Of a stretch of 64,000 nt of DNA, positions 1 through 6,683 are shown in pieces. Origin of the DNA: Endozoicomonas numazuensis (GTDB taxonomy: Bacteria; Pseudomonadota; Gammaproteobacteria; Pseudomonadales; Endozoicomonadaceae); assembly GCF_000722635.1 (NCBI RefSeq), contig NZ_JOKH01000003.1, positions 807,413 to 871,412 on the forward strand, in the 5' to 3' direction. Each line of letters begins with the position of its first letter. The first letter of the stretch is position 1. The position numbers and the translations under genes are program-made. The notes beneath the pieces are model-generated. The model worked only from the letters and a program-made list of their open reading frames with translations. It had not been told where the DNA came from and did not search any database.

Positions 1-268
1 TTGAGGAGGGGTGGCGCGTACTACAAAAAAATGACCACCAACCCTGAAAACTCGAAATTTGACGTTTATGAGAAACCATTTACAGCTTCAGCGCCCCATC
101 ACTCACACCAGACCTCGCCGACAGCTAAGTTCAAAACTCTGTGCTGGCATTGCACGATGCTGAGATAGAAATTTAGCACTGAACCATCACGCCAGCTTGG
201 TTTAAACTTTCAAACCCGAAACATCATTCACTCTGATCCCTGGAGCAAACCACAAAATCTCATACGGC
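1..268 (-). other. integron cassette interior, no ORF recognised (partial)
   Basis: This stretch lies beyond the third attC site in the array direction, so it should be the beginning of a fourth cassette whose own attC is outside the window. No open reading frame longer than about 60 codons is present on either strand and no second GTTATGC core is seen before base 1. It is either a non-coding cassette or one with its gene further left. The assignment rests only on position relative to the attC at 269-329. Confidence 0.4.
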
Positions 269-329
269 GCATAACCCTTGGTTCAAAGGCTCGAACGCAG
301 TAAGAGTCCTTTGGAACCATTTGTTATGC
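269..329 (-). other. attC site of the third cassette
   Basis: Read on the minus strand the 61 bp begin with core GCATAAC (323-329) and end with GTTATGC (269-275), which are exact reverse complements. The interior arms also pair imperfectly: GGTTC...GAACC and CAAAGG...CCTTTG. Length, bounding cores and internal pairing fit an integron attC recombination site. The same core GTTATGC opens this cassette at 672-678, as expected when a circular cassette carries one complete attC. Confidence 0.8.
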
Positions 330-370
330 CTATACTCGAAGCTTTCAACTTAAAAACGAGCACATGTCAG

Positions 371-670
371 ATGAAGGTTATAGTATTTTTAATTTTAATA
401 ACTTTTATATTAATTGCTCATGGACTTGAAAATAAGATAGAGGAAAGCCAGCAACATCAAAGCGATGATCATTTTTTGGTATATACCTTCGGTTTTATTG
501 GGGGGACAGTTTATATCATGCGATCCATATACGTTAGTAAAACGGAAGATGGAAGACAGTTCTTAGATGAACACGGTTATAAAGTGCCTGTAGTATATGG
601 GGGGCTTATTACTTTAGGCGGTATGGCTTTAGGTTACATATCCGAGTGTTATTTTCGAAGTTTGGATTAA
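371..670 (+). CDS. small membrane protein, reverse-oriented integron cassette gene
   Basis: A 99-residue unrecognised protein with three predicted membrane helices: residues 1-18 (MKVIVFLILITF start), about 33-53 and about 72-92. The open frame extends upstream to 278, but those codons lie inside the attC at 269-329, so the ATG at 371 is the likely start. The stop codon lies one base before the opposite cassette boundary (672), so the gene fills its cassette. It is transcribed against the cassette direction and would need its own promoter, as is known for some cassette genes. Function unknown. Confidence 0.6.
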   Translation: MKVIVFLILITFILIAHGLENKIEESQQHQSDDHFLVYTFGFIGGTVYIMRSIYVSKTEDGRQFLDEHGYKVPVVYGGLITLGGMALGYISECYFRSLD

Positions 671-671
671 G

Positions 672-759
672 GCATAACGCCTGCTTCAGCCGCGCCGCCG
701 ACGGCGGCGTCGGGTGGAGGGGCTTTAGCCCCGGAACGAACTGGAAGCATTTGTTATAT
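672..759 (-). other. attC site of the second cassette
   Basis: 88 bp. On the minus strand it runs from core ATATAAC (753-759) to GTTATGC (672-678). ATATAAC is the exact complement of GTTATAT, which opens this cassette at 1694-1700, the signature of a cassette-borne attC. GC-rich arms in the centre pair strongly: GGGGCTAAAGCCCC and GCCGCCGTCGGCGGC are each palindromic. The coding sequence at 725-1678 ends inside the site, so the last residues of that protein are attC-encoded. Confidence 0.85.
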
Positions 760-1678
760 TCACCTTCCCCACATCCCACAAGTCAGTTTTACTTTTGGTG
801 AAGATGAAGTGATGTTTCATAAGGAAATTACTATCATTTCCTAACCAGCTAAATATTTTTTCTTGCTCTTTGCTTATTGATTTATCAATGTTTTTAACTT
901 TAGAGCTCAATATATCTTGGATAGCACCTGCTGCAAAATCAGTAAGACTCAAGATATCATTTGTATATGGATCATCTTTGAACGATTTAGCAAAGCCGTA
1001 GATTTCAAAGGGATCTTTTGTATACATTGCAAGCACCCGAGTAAAAATATTCCTTGTGTCTTCAAAGGATCTTTTTTTACCGTCTGCATTAATTGCATCA
1101 TTGTCACTAAGCCACATGAATTTTTCTGTTTTACTTCGAAGCAGGGATAGATATAAAGCAATAGGGTGACATATTCGCATTAATTTTTCTGCTATTTCAC
1201 CTTTCCATTCTCCAAGACCGCTATCCTTTAATTGCTTCTGTATAAATCTTTGACCTTCTCTCTTTGTATTACCAAACAAAGAAGGTATATTTTTATCTAC
1301 AGAAACTGTAACTAATACACCATGCAAATAAGAGTCAGCAATTTTAAGAAAGTCATCAAGAGATGCTTTTACTCGTTGAGAATCTAAATCTTTATAATTA
1401 AACTCTTTAAAAGGGGTATTGAGTGAGTGTTTTTCTCTGATTTTTTTACACTCATCTCTGTAAACTGGCGTTTTATCATGGCAGCAAATTAGAAAGCTAT
1501 ATGTATTAAATCCTGCACCTTTATGCTCTCCACCATAATCAGACATTATCCAAAGACCTTTACTTCCATCAAAACTAGGAAATTTTACTGTATTGGACAT
1601 TTCATTAACTATATTTCTCACATATAAAGGATATGTGTCTTCTAATTTTGGAAGAAATACAAACTTATCAAATTGCAT
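725..1678 (-). CDS. integron cassette protein, possible DUF3800/RNase H-like fold
   Basis: A 317-residue soluble protein in the second cassette. Its ATG lies 16 bases inside the cassette boundary (core at 1694-1700), the normal layout of a cassette gene read from the integron promoter, and its stop is in the cassette's own attC. An early acidic motif, IMSDYGGEHKGAGFNTYSF (residues about 44-62), and a late LTDFAAGAIQDIL motif are arranged as in DUF3800-type RNase H-fold proteins. The match is by eye and weak. No signal peptide or membrane helix is seen. The gene is clearly AT-rich compared with chromosomal neighbours. Role unknown; a defence or nucleic-acid function would fit the fold guess only. 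Confidence 0.7.
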   Translation of the reverse strand: MQFDKFVFLPKLEDTYPLYVRNIVNEMSNTVKFPSFDGSKGLWIMSDYGGEHKGAGFNTYSFLICCHDKTPVYRDECKKIREKHSLNTPFKEFNYKDLDSQRVKASLDDFLKIADSYLHGVLVTVSVDKNIPSLFGNTKREGQRFIQKQLKDSGLGEWKGEIAEKLMRICHPIALYLSLLRSKTEKFMWLSDNDAINADGKKRSFEDTRNIFTRVLAMYTKDPFEIYGFAKSFKDDPYTNDILSLTDFAAGAIQDILSSKVKNIDKSISKEQEKIFSWLGNDSNFLMKHHFIFTKSKTDLWDVGKVNITNASSSFRG

Positions 1679-1693
1679 AAATCTCTCTGGTGA

Positions 1694-1758
1694 ATATAAC
1701 GCTTGCAGCAGGGGCGGCGAACGCAGTGAGGCGTCCCTTTTGCCTGCACTTGTTAGGC
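1694..1758 (-). other. attC site of the first cassette
   Basis: 65 bp. On the minus strand the site begins with GCCTAAC (1752-1758), a perfect match to the RYYYAAC core, and ends with GTTATAT (1694-1700). GCCTAAC is complementary to the GTTAGGC that opens this cassette at 2509-2515. Arms AAGTGCAGGCA and TGCTGCAAGC flank a GC-rich centre. The recombination point is expected between the G and the first T of each GTT core. Confidence 0.85.
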
Positions 1759-1759
1759 T

Positions 1760-2413
1760 CTAATTGTATAGTATTAAATAGTAATATTGAAACGCTGGAA
1801 GAATAAAGCTGCCTAAGATTGCAATGCCTATTATGAAACTCAGTTTCATTTTTATTCTATCAAGTAATGTTAAATTCCAAGTGGTGATATTCCCTTTAAA
1901 GTCTTTGCTTATGAATTCAATATTGTCTAAGTTTAATTTCTTTATTTGATGGACAACATTTTCAATAACAAAAGGTTTGACATTAAGTTTTATTTTCTCA
2001 ACTTTAGAATTATTCTTTATGTATATATACCAGTAAACATCTAAACCATCCCCACCGTTATTTACCTCATCTCGCTCGATCCTTATAATATCAGATGTTT
2101 TATACGAGAAGGATAGTTTATATTCAGACTCAGGTGTTTTTAATTTTATTTTTTTAGAATTAACTATTATAAACCAGTTTGACTGGCTTTTGAAAACTTT
2201 CACAAAAGCTAGAAATGCAGCATAGATAAAAATCAATGAAATCAAACCAAATATGACTGACAAAATTATATAAACATATTCTTGCGTAGGGTTATTCGTA
2301 TCACGGTACCATGTGGAGATAGAACCAAAGTTAGTGATTATTGCTAATGAGAACATCCATAGAAAATCTATGATATTTTTCTTTTTTGATGAATAAGCTT
2401 TGACGTAACTCAT
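1760..2413 (-). CDS. integron cassette membrane protein
   Basis: A 217-residue unrecognised protein in the first cassette, nearest the integrase. Two hydrophobic helices near the N-terminus (about 14-33 and 47-71), a central soluble region of roughly 110 residues rich in Lys/Asn with alternating strands, and a C-terminal helix (about 191-214) suggest a membrane-anchored cytoplasmic domain. The ATG is about 96 bases inside the cassette boundary, a longer leader than in the neighbouring cassette, and no better start is seen. The stop abuts the attC. AT-rich, consistent with acquisition. Function unknown. Confidence 0.7.
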   Translation of the reverse strand: MSYVKAYSSKKKNIIDFLWMFSLAIITNFGSISTWYRDTNNPTQEYVYIILSVIFGLISLIFIYAAFLAFVKVFKSQSNWFIIVNSKKIKLKTPESEYKLSFSYKTSDIIRIERDEVNNGGDGLDVYWYIYIKNNSKVEKIKLNVKPFVIENVVHQIKKLNLDNIEFISKDFKGNITTWNLTLLDRIKMKLSFIIGIAILGSFILPAFQYYYLILYN

Positions 2414-2508
2414 GTATTATCTGTTACAGAATAAAAAATGTACTTATCACTCTAGAGATTTAAATTTCATAAAGCGCACCGTTACTATCTTCATAGGAGG
2501 AGCTTTGA

Positions 2509-2728
2509 GCCTAACAGCTATTAAAACTCAAACGAGTAATATTGGATATTACGCGCGCACGCAGCATATCCCCCCAAATCAGGGGTAATTCACTCACTTG
2601 AGATATATCCCAACTTTTCAGTGTGTCGAAAAGTCATTAATTTTCAATAGGCTATAAGCCATTTTAGCTACTGCCCTGAATAGGCTGCGTGTGAGTTATT
2701 TGTATTTTTAGCATTTTCTTCAATAATA
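2509..2728 (-). other. attI-side core and integron leader region
   Basis: GCCTAAC at 2509-2515 (GTTAGGC on the minus strand) is the junction between the first cassette and the platform. The interval up to the LexA box contains no ORF and should hold attI and any cassette promoter Pc, which would point left. I could not pick a convincing -35/-10 pair for Pc. The arrangement, integrase to the right and cassettes diverging to the left, is the standard integron layout. Confidence 0.6.
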
Positions 2729-2744
2729 CTGTACAAAATAACAG
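2729..2744 (+). promoter_or_regulatory. LexA (SOS) box upstream of intI
   Basis: CTGTACAAAATAACAG matches the LexA consensus CTGT-N8-ACAG exactly, with consensus TA and TT on its outer sides. It ends 14 bases before the integrase ATG. LexA repression of integron integrase genes, and their induction by the SOS response, is established for class 1 and Vibrio integrons. Confidence 0.85.
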
Positions 2745-2758
2745 TTTCTGGATTTGTC

Positions 2759-3001
2759 ATGCCTTCTCCTTTTATGACTGAAGTACGTAACACCTTGAGA
2801 GTGAAGCGCTATAGCTATAACACTGAACAGTCGTATTGTTATTGGATCAAGTACTTCATTCGCTATAACCATATGAAGCATCCTCAGGATTTAGGGCCTG
2901 ATCATGTCAGGCAATTTTTGACTTATCTTGCCGTTCAGCGTCGGGTTGCGCTGGACTTCCATAAGCCATTAAATCTATCGAGCTCTACCCATTTTTGTTG
3001 A
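2759..3001 (+). pseudogene. intI: integron integrase IntI, N-terminal fragment
   Basis: The first ~64 codons encode an IntI N-terminal SAM-like core-binding domain: a short leader, then VKRYSYNTEQSYCYWIKYF and HPQDLGPDHVRQFLTYLAVQRRVA, closely following the IntI pattern. After residue 64 similarity stops abruptly, and the frame ends at 80 codons of a normal ~320. The catalytic tyrosine-recombinase domain and the IntI-specific insertion are absent from the window, so the protein cannot recombine. The LexA box upstream is intact, so the truncation looks recent. A transposase relic just downstream on the other strand suggests the loss came with an IS insertion and deletion. Confidence 0.85.
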
Positions 3002-3083
3002 AAGGTTGATAAAAGAGATTTACAAATAGGCACGCTACCGCCAGAGATCTGTCTGGCATACTCCTACCCGACATGCGACTTCC

Positions 3084-3253
3084 CTATGCAAATACTGCTT
3101 CCTGCTCATTTTTTATTCTTTTGAACCAGCGCTTCACGCTCTCCTGAGCTTTTACCGACAACGGATTGATTCGGTCCTCATTTTGCCAGCATCTTCTGCT
3201 TTCAAACAAGCAAATTTGTATGAACTGCGTCGCTTATCAGCATAAATGCTTTT
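3084..3253 (-). pseudogene. IS5-like transposase C-terminal relic
   Basis: Minus-strand translation gives SIYADKRRSSYKFACLKAED in one frame and NPLSVKAQESVKRWFKRI..EAVFA in another. This resembles the C-terminal part of IS5-type DDE transposases (VYADKxY... RPL...RxxVExVFG). A frameshift separates the pieces and no complete ORF or terminal repeats are visible. It sits directly after the point where intI is broken. The identification is by pattern only. The remaining ~100 bases up to the next gene show nothing recognisable. Confidence 0.35.
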
Positions 3254-3347
3254 CATGAACAAAATTTAATCTACCGAACACGCTCTGTTTATCCATAACC
3301 CTCTACATTAGAAGCATGACTGACATCCTCCCATATCGAGGTAAACG

Positions 3348-3677
3348 ATGGATAAATGGATCAATCAATTAAAAAACGGTTTCAATCAAGTTAAGGCTAC
3401 CTTTTTTGAGCAGCGTGATGGCGCTGCCATCAGCCCATTCAAAGCGATACTGGGCATTGTTATTCTGACCGGCGTGTTTGTACTGATGCTGCCTCTAATC
3501 ATGCTGATCTTTATGGTTCAGATGGGACTGATACTGGTGGGTATGGTAGCTGTTCTTTTTATGGGTACCCGTAAACAGACTGGATTGTGGCCAAGAGAGG
3601 AAAAGCTGGTTAATCCTGAGCCGGAACCCGCTGAAACCGATCAGCAAGCAGAACACGATCAGAAAAAACACCCATAG
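3348..3677 (+). CDS. small inner-membrane protein
   Basis: A 109-residue protein preceded by a good ribosome-binding site (GAGGT) a few bases upstream. A hydrophilic N-terminus (1-30) is followed by two closely spaced hydrophobic segments (about 31-55 and 57-73) and a charged, Glu-rich tail (80-109). It looks like a small two-helix inner-membrane protein with both ends on the same side. It precedes the FKBP gene by about 130 bases and may share its transcript. No family recognised. Confidence 0.65.
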   Translation: MDKWINQLKNGFNQVKATFFEQRDGAAISPFKAILGIVILTGVFVLMLPLIMLIFMVQMGLILVGMVAVLFMGTRKQTGLWPREEKLVNPEPEPAETDQQAEHDQKKHP

Positions 3678-3806
3678 CAGGAGAGTACAGCTCATTCGAG
3701 TACTGAGACATCCAGAGCTTGAAGCCTTTTAAGGATTGAAGAGCTGCATTTTCATAGTAAACCCAGTCAGGATAAGGTATTTTTCGTCGACTTATCCATT
3801 GACCGG

Positions 3807-4289
3807 GTGACCTCTGTGACCTCTGCTATCCTCATTGTTTTTATTGCTGCCATGCTGTTTTGGGGCAAACGCCGTTTTGATCAGAAAAAACAGCAAGCTG
3901 CAGAAGCCCTTGTGCAGGGACAGGCTTTTCTGGATAACAACCAGAATGAAGAAGGCGTAATGACTACCGAGTCAGGGTTGCAGTATAAAGTTCTGGAAAA
4001 AGGTGAAGATTCAGAACAACCTTCAGCCACCAGCAAGGTCAAAGTGCATTACCATGGCACGTTGATTAATGGTCAGGTGTTTGACAGTTCAGTGGATCGC
4101 GGGCAACCGATTTCTTTTGGGCTGAACCAGGTCATTCCCGGCTGGACTGAGGGTCTGCAACTGATGTCAGTGGGTGACAAGTACCGACTGTTTATTCCTG
4201 CGAATCTGGCCTACGGCAGCGGTGGTGCCGGTAAAATCCCCGGAAACTCTGCACTGATATTTGATGTGGAATTGCTGGGTATCGAATAA
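3807..4289 (+). CDS. membrane-anchored FKBP-type peptidyl-prolyl isomerase
   Basis: A 160-residue protein. Residues about 5-20 form a membrane anchor or uncleaved signal; the FKBP domain occupies about 55-160. Conserved FKBP landmarks are VKVHYHGTLINGQVFDSS, VIPGWTEGL and LAYGSGG. The family catalyses cis-trans isomerisation of prolyl bonds; the anchor implies a periplasm-facing or membrane-tethered folding factor. It lacks the N-terminal dimerisation domain of FkpA/Mip, being a single short domain like FklB. The start is a GTG at 3807; the region around it has a weak Shine-Dalgarno sequence, so the N-terminus could shift by a few codons. Confidence 0.88.
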   Translation: MTSVTSAILIVFIAAMLFWGKRRFDQKKQQAAEALVQGQAFLDNNQNEEGVMTTESGLQYKVLEKGEDSEQPSATSKVKVHYHGTLINGQVFDSSVDRGQPISFGLNQVIPGWTEGLQLMSVGDKYRLFIPANLAYGSGGAGKIPGNSALIFDVELLGIE

Positions 4290-4306
4290 CCCGGCAGAGA
4301 GTCTGA

Positions 4307-4336
4307 AAGCAGGACAGAGCACACTCAGTCCTGCTT
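4307..4336. terminator. convergent terminator hairpin
   Basis: AAGCAGGAC and GTCCTGCTT form a perfect 9-bp stem with a 12-base loop between the convergent FKBP and ybiT genes. No strong T-tract follows on either side, so it is a probable rather than a classical intrinsic terminator. Confidence 0.5.
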
Positions 4337-4349
4337 ATCATCTAACTTA

Positions 4350-5963
4350 TTACTCTTCTACAACACCCTGCTTGCGCAGGTAATCGTCGTATGTTCCGTG
4401 GAAGTCGACGATTCCGTTTTCAGTAATTTCAATAATTCGGGTCGCCAGAGACGATACAAACTGACGGTCATGGCTGACAAACATCAGAGTACCCGGATAG
4501 TTTTCCAATGCCAGGTTCAGGGATTCTATGGATTCCATATCCATGTGGTTGGTCGGCTCATCCATCAGCAGTACGTTAGGCTTTTGCTGAATCAGCTTAC
4601 CGAACAACATACGCCCCTGCTCACCACCGGAAATAACACGTACTGATTTTTTGATATCGCTCTGGGAAAACAGCATACGACCCAGAACACCCCTGATTAC
4701 CTGCTCGTCGTCGCCTTCGTTCATCCATTGACTCATCCAGTCGTACAGGTTTAAGTCATTATCGAACTCGTCGCTGTGGTTCTGGGCGTAGTAACCGATA
4801 TCAACGTTTTCAGACCACTGGATAGTGCCATTCTTTGGAGCCATCTTGCCGGCCAGAGTGTGCAACAGGGTGGACTTGCCAATACCGTTCTGACCGATGA
4901 TGGCAATGCGCTCACCGACTTCAACCATGAGGTTAACGTCGGAAAATAGCATGTTGTCTTCGTAGCCCTGAGTCATTTTTTCCATGATCAGCGCATTTCG
5001 GAACAGTTTCTTTTCCTGTTCAAAGCGAATAAACGGGTTCTGACGGCTGGAGGGTTTGATCTCTTCAAGCTGGATCTTGTCGATCAACTTGGCCCTGGAA
5101 GTGGCCTGTTTGGCTTTGGAAGCATTGGCAGAAAAACGGCTGACAAAGCTTTGCAGTTCAGCAATCTGAGCTTTCTTCTTGGCGTTGTCTGCCTGCATAC
5201 GCTCACGAACCTGAGTGGCAGCCATCATGTACTCATCGTAATTGCCCGGGAACATGCGCAACTCACCGTAATCCAGATCCGCCATGTGGGTGCAGACACT
5301 GTTCAGGAAGTGACGGTCGTGAGAAATAATAATCATGGTGCAGTCGCGCTGCTTGAGTACACCTTCGAGCCAACGGATGGCATTAATGTCCAGGTTGTTG
5401 GTGGGTTCGTCCAGCAGCATGATGTCTGGATCGGCAAACAGTACCTGAGCCAGCAAAACGCGCAGTTTCCAGCCGGGAGCGACAGCACTCATAGGACCAT
5501 AGTGCTGCTCCAGAGGAATATCCAGCCCCAGTAGCAGTTCACCGGCACGGGCTTCAGCAGAGTAACCGTCCATTTCACCAAACAGGACTTCCAGATCTGC
5601 CACGCGCATGCCTTCTTCTTCGGTCATGTCGGCTTTGGCGTAGATACGGTCGCGCTCTTCCTTAACCTTCCAGAGTTCAGCATGCCCCATGATCACGGTA
5701 TCAATCACCGTGTTGTCTTCGTAGGCAAACTGGTTCTGGTTCAGCTTGGCAACCCGCTCATTGGGATCGTAGTTGATATTACCGGCAGAAGGCTCCAGTT
5801 CACCGCTGATGATCTTCATCAGGGTAGATTTGCCACAGCCATTAGCGCCGATCAGACCGTAACGGTTACCGTCGCCAAATTTAACGGAAATATCTTCAAA
5901 CAGGGGTTTGTCCCCAAATTGCATGGTGATATTGGCTGTAGTAATCAAATGTTGCCCTGCCAT
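4350..5963 (-). CDS. ybiT: ABC-F family ATPase YbiT
   Basis: A 537-residue soluble tandem ABC protein without membrane segments, matching the ABC-F translation-factor family and YbiT in particular (E. coli YbiT is about 530 residues). Walker A motifs are GANGCGKST (39-47) and GQNGIGKST (357-365); Walker B/DEPTNN follows at about 183-190 and DEPTNH at about 468. The first signature is the divergent [13 protein letters not shown] typical of YbiT; the second is canonical ISGGEQGR. The inter-domain linker (about 245-330) is Lys/Ala-rich, as in the P-site tRNA interaction motif of the family. ABC-F proteins bind the ribosomal E site and adjust translation. Monocistronic. Confidence 0.93.
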   Translation of the reverse strand: MAGQHLITTANITMQFGDKPLFEDISVKFGDGNRYGLIGANGCGKSTLMKIISGELEPSAGNINYDPNERVAKLNQNQFAYEDNTVIDTVIMGHAELWKVKEERDRIYAKADMTEEEGMRVADLEVLFGEMDGYSAEARAGELLLGLDIPLEQHYGPMSAVAPGWKLRVLLAQVLFADPDIMLLDEPTNNLDINAIRWLEGVLKQRDCTMIIISHDRHFLNSVCTHMADLDYGELRMFPGNYDEYMMAATQVRERMQADNAKKKAQIAELQSFVSRFSANASKAKQATSRAKLIDKIQLEEIKPSSRQNPFIRFEQEKKLFRNALIMEKMTQGYEDNMLFSDVNLMVEVGERIAIIGQNGIGKSTLLHTLAGKMAPKNGTIQWSENVDIGYYAQNHSDEFDNDLNLYDWMSQWMNEGDDEQVIRGVLGRMLFSQSDIKKSVRVISGGEQGRMLFGKLIQQKPNVLLMDEPTNHMDMESIESLNLALENYPGTLMFVSHDRQFVSSLATRIIEITENGIVDFHGTYDDYLRKQGVVEE

Positions 5964-6183
5964 TAATTAAGAATGGTTAAAAAGCCGCGCAGATTACAGT
6001 GCAATGGCTTTTTGTTCAAACTCATCATTTCTTTAAAATCGTCACAAAAAGAGTTTTTTTATTTCACGCCTTGGTACACAAGACATACAACAAGATAACA
6101 AAGATTAAAAAACATACAAAACAGATTCATACGTCATCTTCGTACTGGTACGATTGCTTGAACTTTAAAGGAGTAAAGTAGCA

Positions 6184-6411
6184 ATGATCTTCACTATACA
6201 ACCCCACAAGCTTCAAGCCGACGCTGTTATTCGTCCACTGATTTCTTCTTTCAAGCAAATTCCACTGTGAGAATGACAGGATCTTCCCGCTTTTGATGGT
6301 GCAGGTGTCTATGCTATCTACCTGATAGACGCTCAAGGCACCCCGTATCAAGGGAAAATACCAGCAGACAACCCTATTTATATTGGTAAAGCTGTACCGG
6401 AAGGCTGGAGC
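6184..6411 (+). pseudogene. Eco29kI-like GIY-YIG restriction endonuclease, fragment
   Basis: An ATG with an AAGGAG Shine-Dalgarno sequence opens a frame that is interrupted by two stops after 28 codons and then continues in frame with AFDGAGVYAIYLIDAQG and PIYIGKAVPEGWSPR. These are the GIY and YIG motifs of the Eco29kI-type restriction endonucleases, which belong to the GIY-YIG nuclease superfamily. Similarity stops at about 6411, where the sequence passes straight into methyltransferase coding sequence. The catalytic C-terminal half is missing, so the gene is dead. Confidence 0.6.
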
Positions 6412-6628
6412 CCACGGTGTTCCGGGGGGAGAAAATATGATTCGCTACCCTGACGGCAGCGTTCGTTATTTCACGGTTCGTGAAAGTGCAAGACTCCAAA
6501 CATTTCCGGATGACTACGCCTTGGAAGGTGCCTGGGGCTAAGCCATGCGACAACTCGGAAACGCCGTACCCGTAAGACTGGCCCGCATTCTGGGTGAAAG
6601 TATTCACCAGTCCTTGAGCAGCCTTTAA
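6412..6628 (+). pseudogene. DNA cytosine-5 methyltransferase, C-terminal fragment
   Basis: The frame containing HGVPGGENMIRYPDGSVRYF, then TVRESARLQTFPDDY and (after a TAA stop replacing an expected Glu codon) AMRQLGNAVPVRLA, is the C-terminal end of a 5-methylcytosine methyltransferase (conserved motifs IX-X). Motifs I-VIII, including the catalytic PC, are absent. It is fused end-to-end to the endonuclease relic at 6184-6411, so one internal deletion removed the middle of a restriction-modification operon; the stop codon shows further decay. Confidence 0.75.
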
Positions 6629-6637
6629 CTTATTGGA

Positions 6638-6673
6638 AGGATGCTCTATAGCAACCTATTTGCTGAGCATCCT
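6638..6673. terminator. hairpin between the methylase relic and cytochrome gene
   Basis: AGGATGCTC pairs with GAGCATCCT, and an inner AGCAA/TTGCT stem extends the structure. It lies between the convergent methyltransferase relic and the cytochrome gene. No clear U-tract follows. Confidence 0.45.
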
Positions 6674-6683
6674 GAATACCATC

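Noticed and set aside
5999-6351. Short frames on both strands upstream of the RM relic
   Set aside because: Biased (Lys/His/Phe) composition or antisense to the endonuclease remnant.
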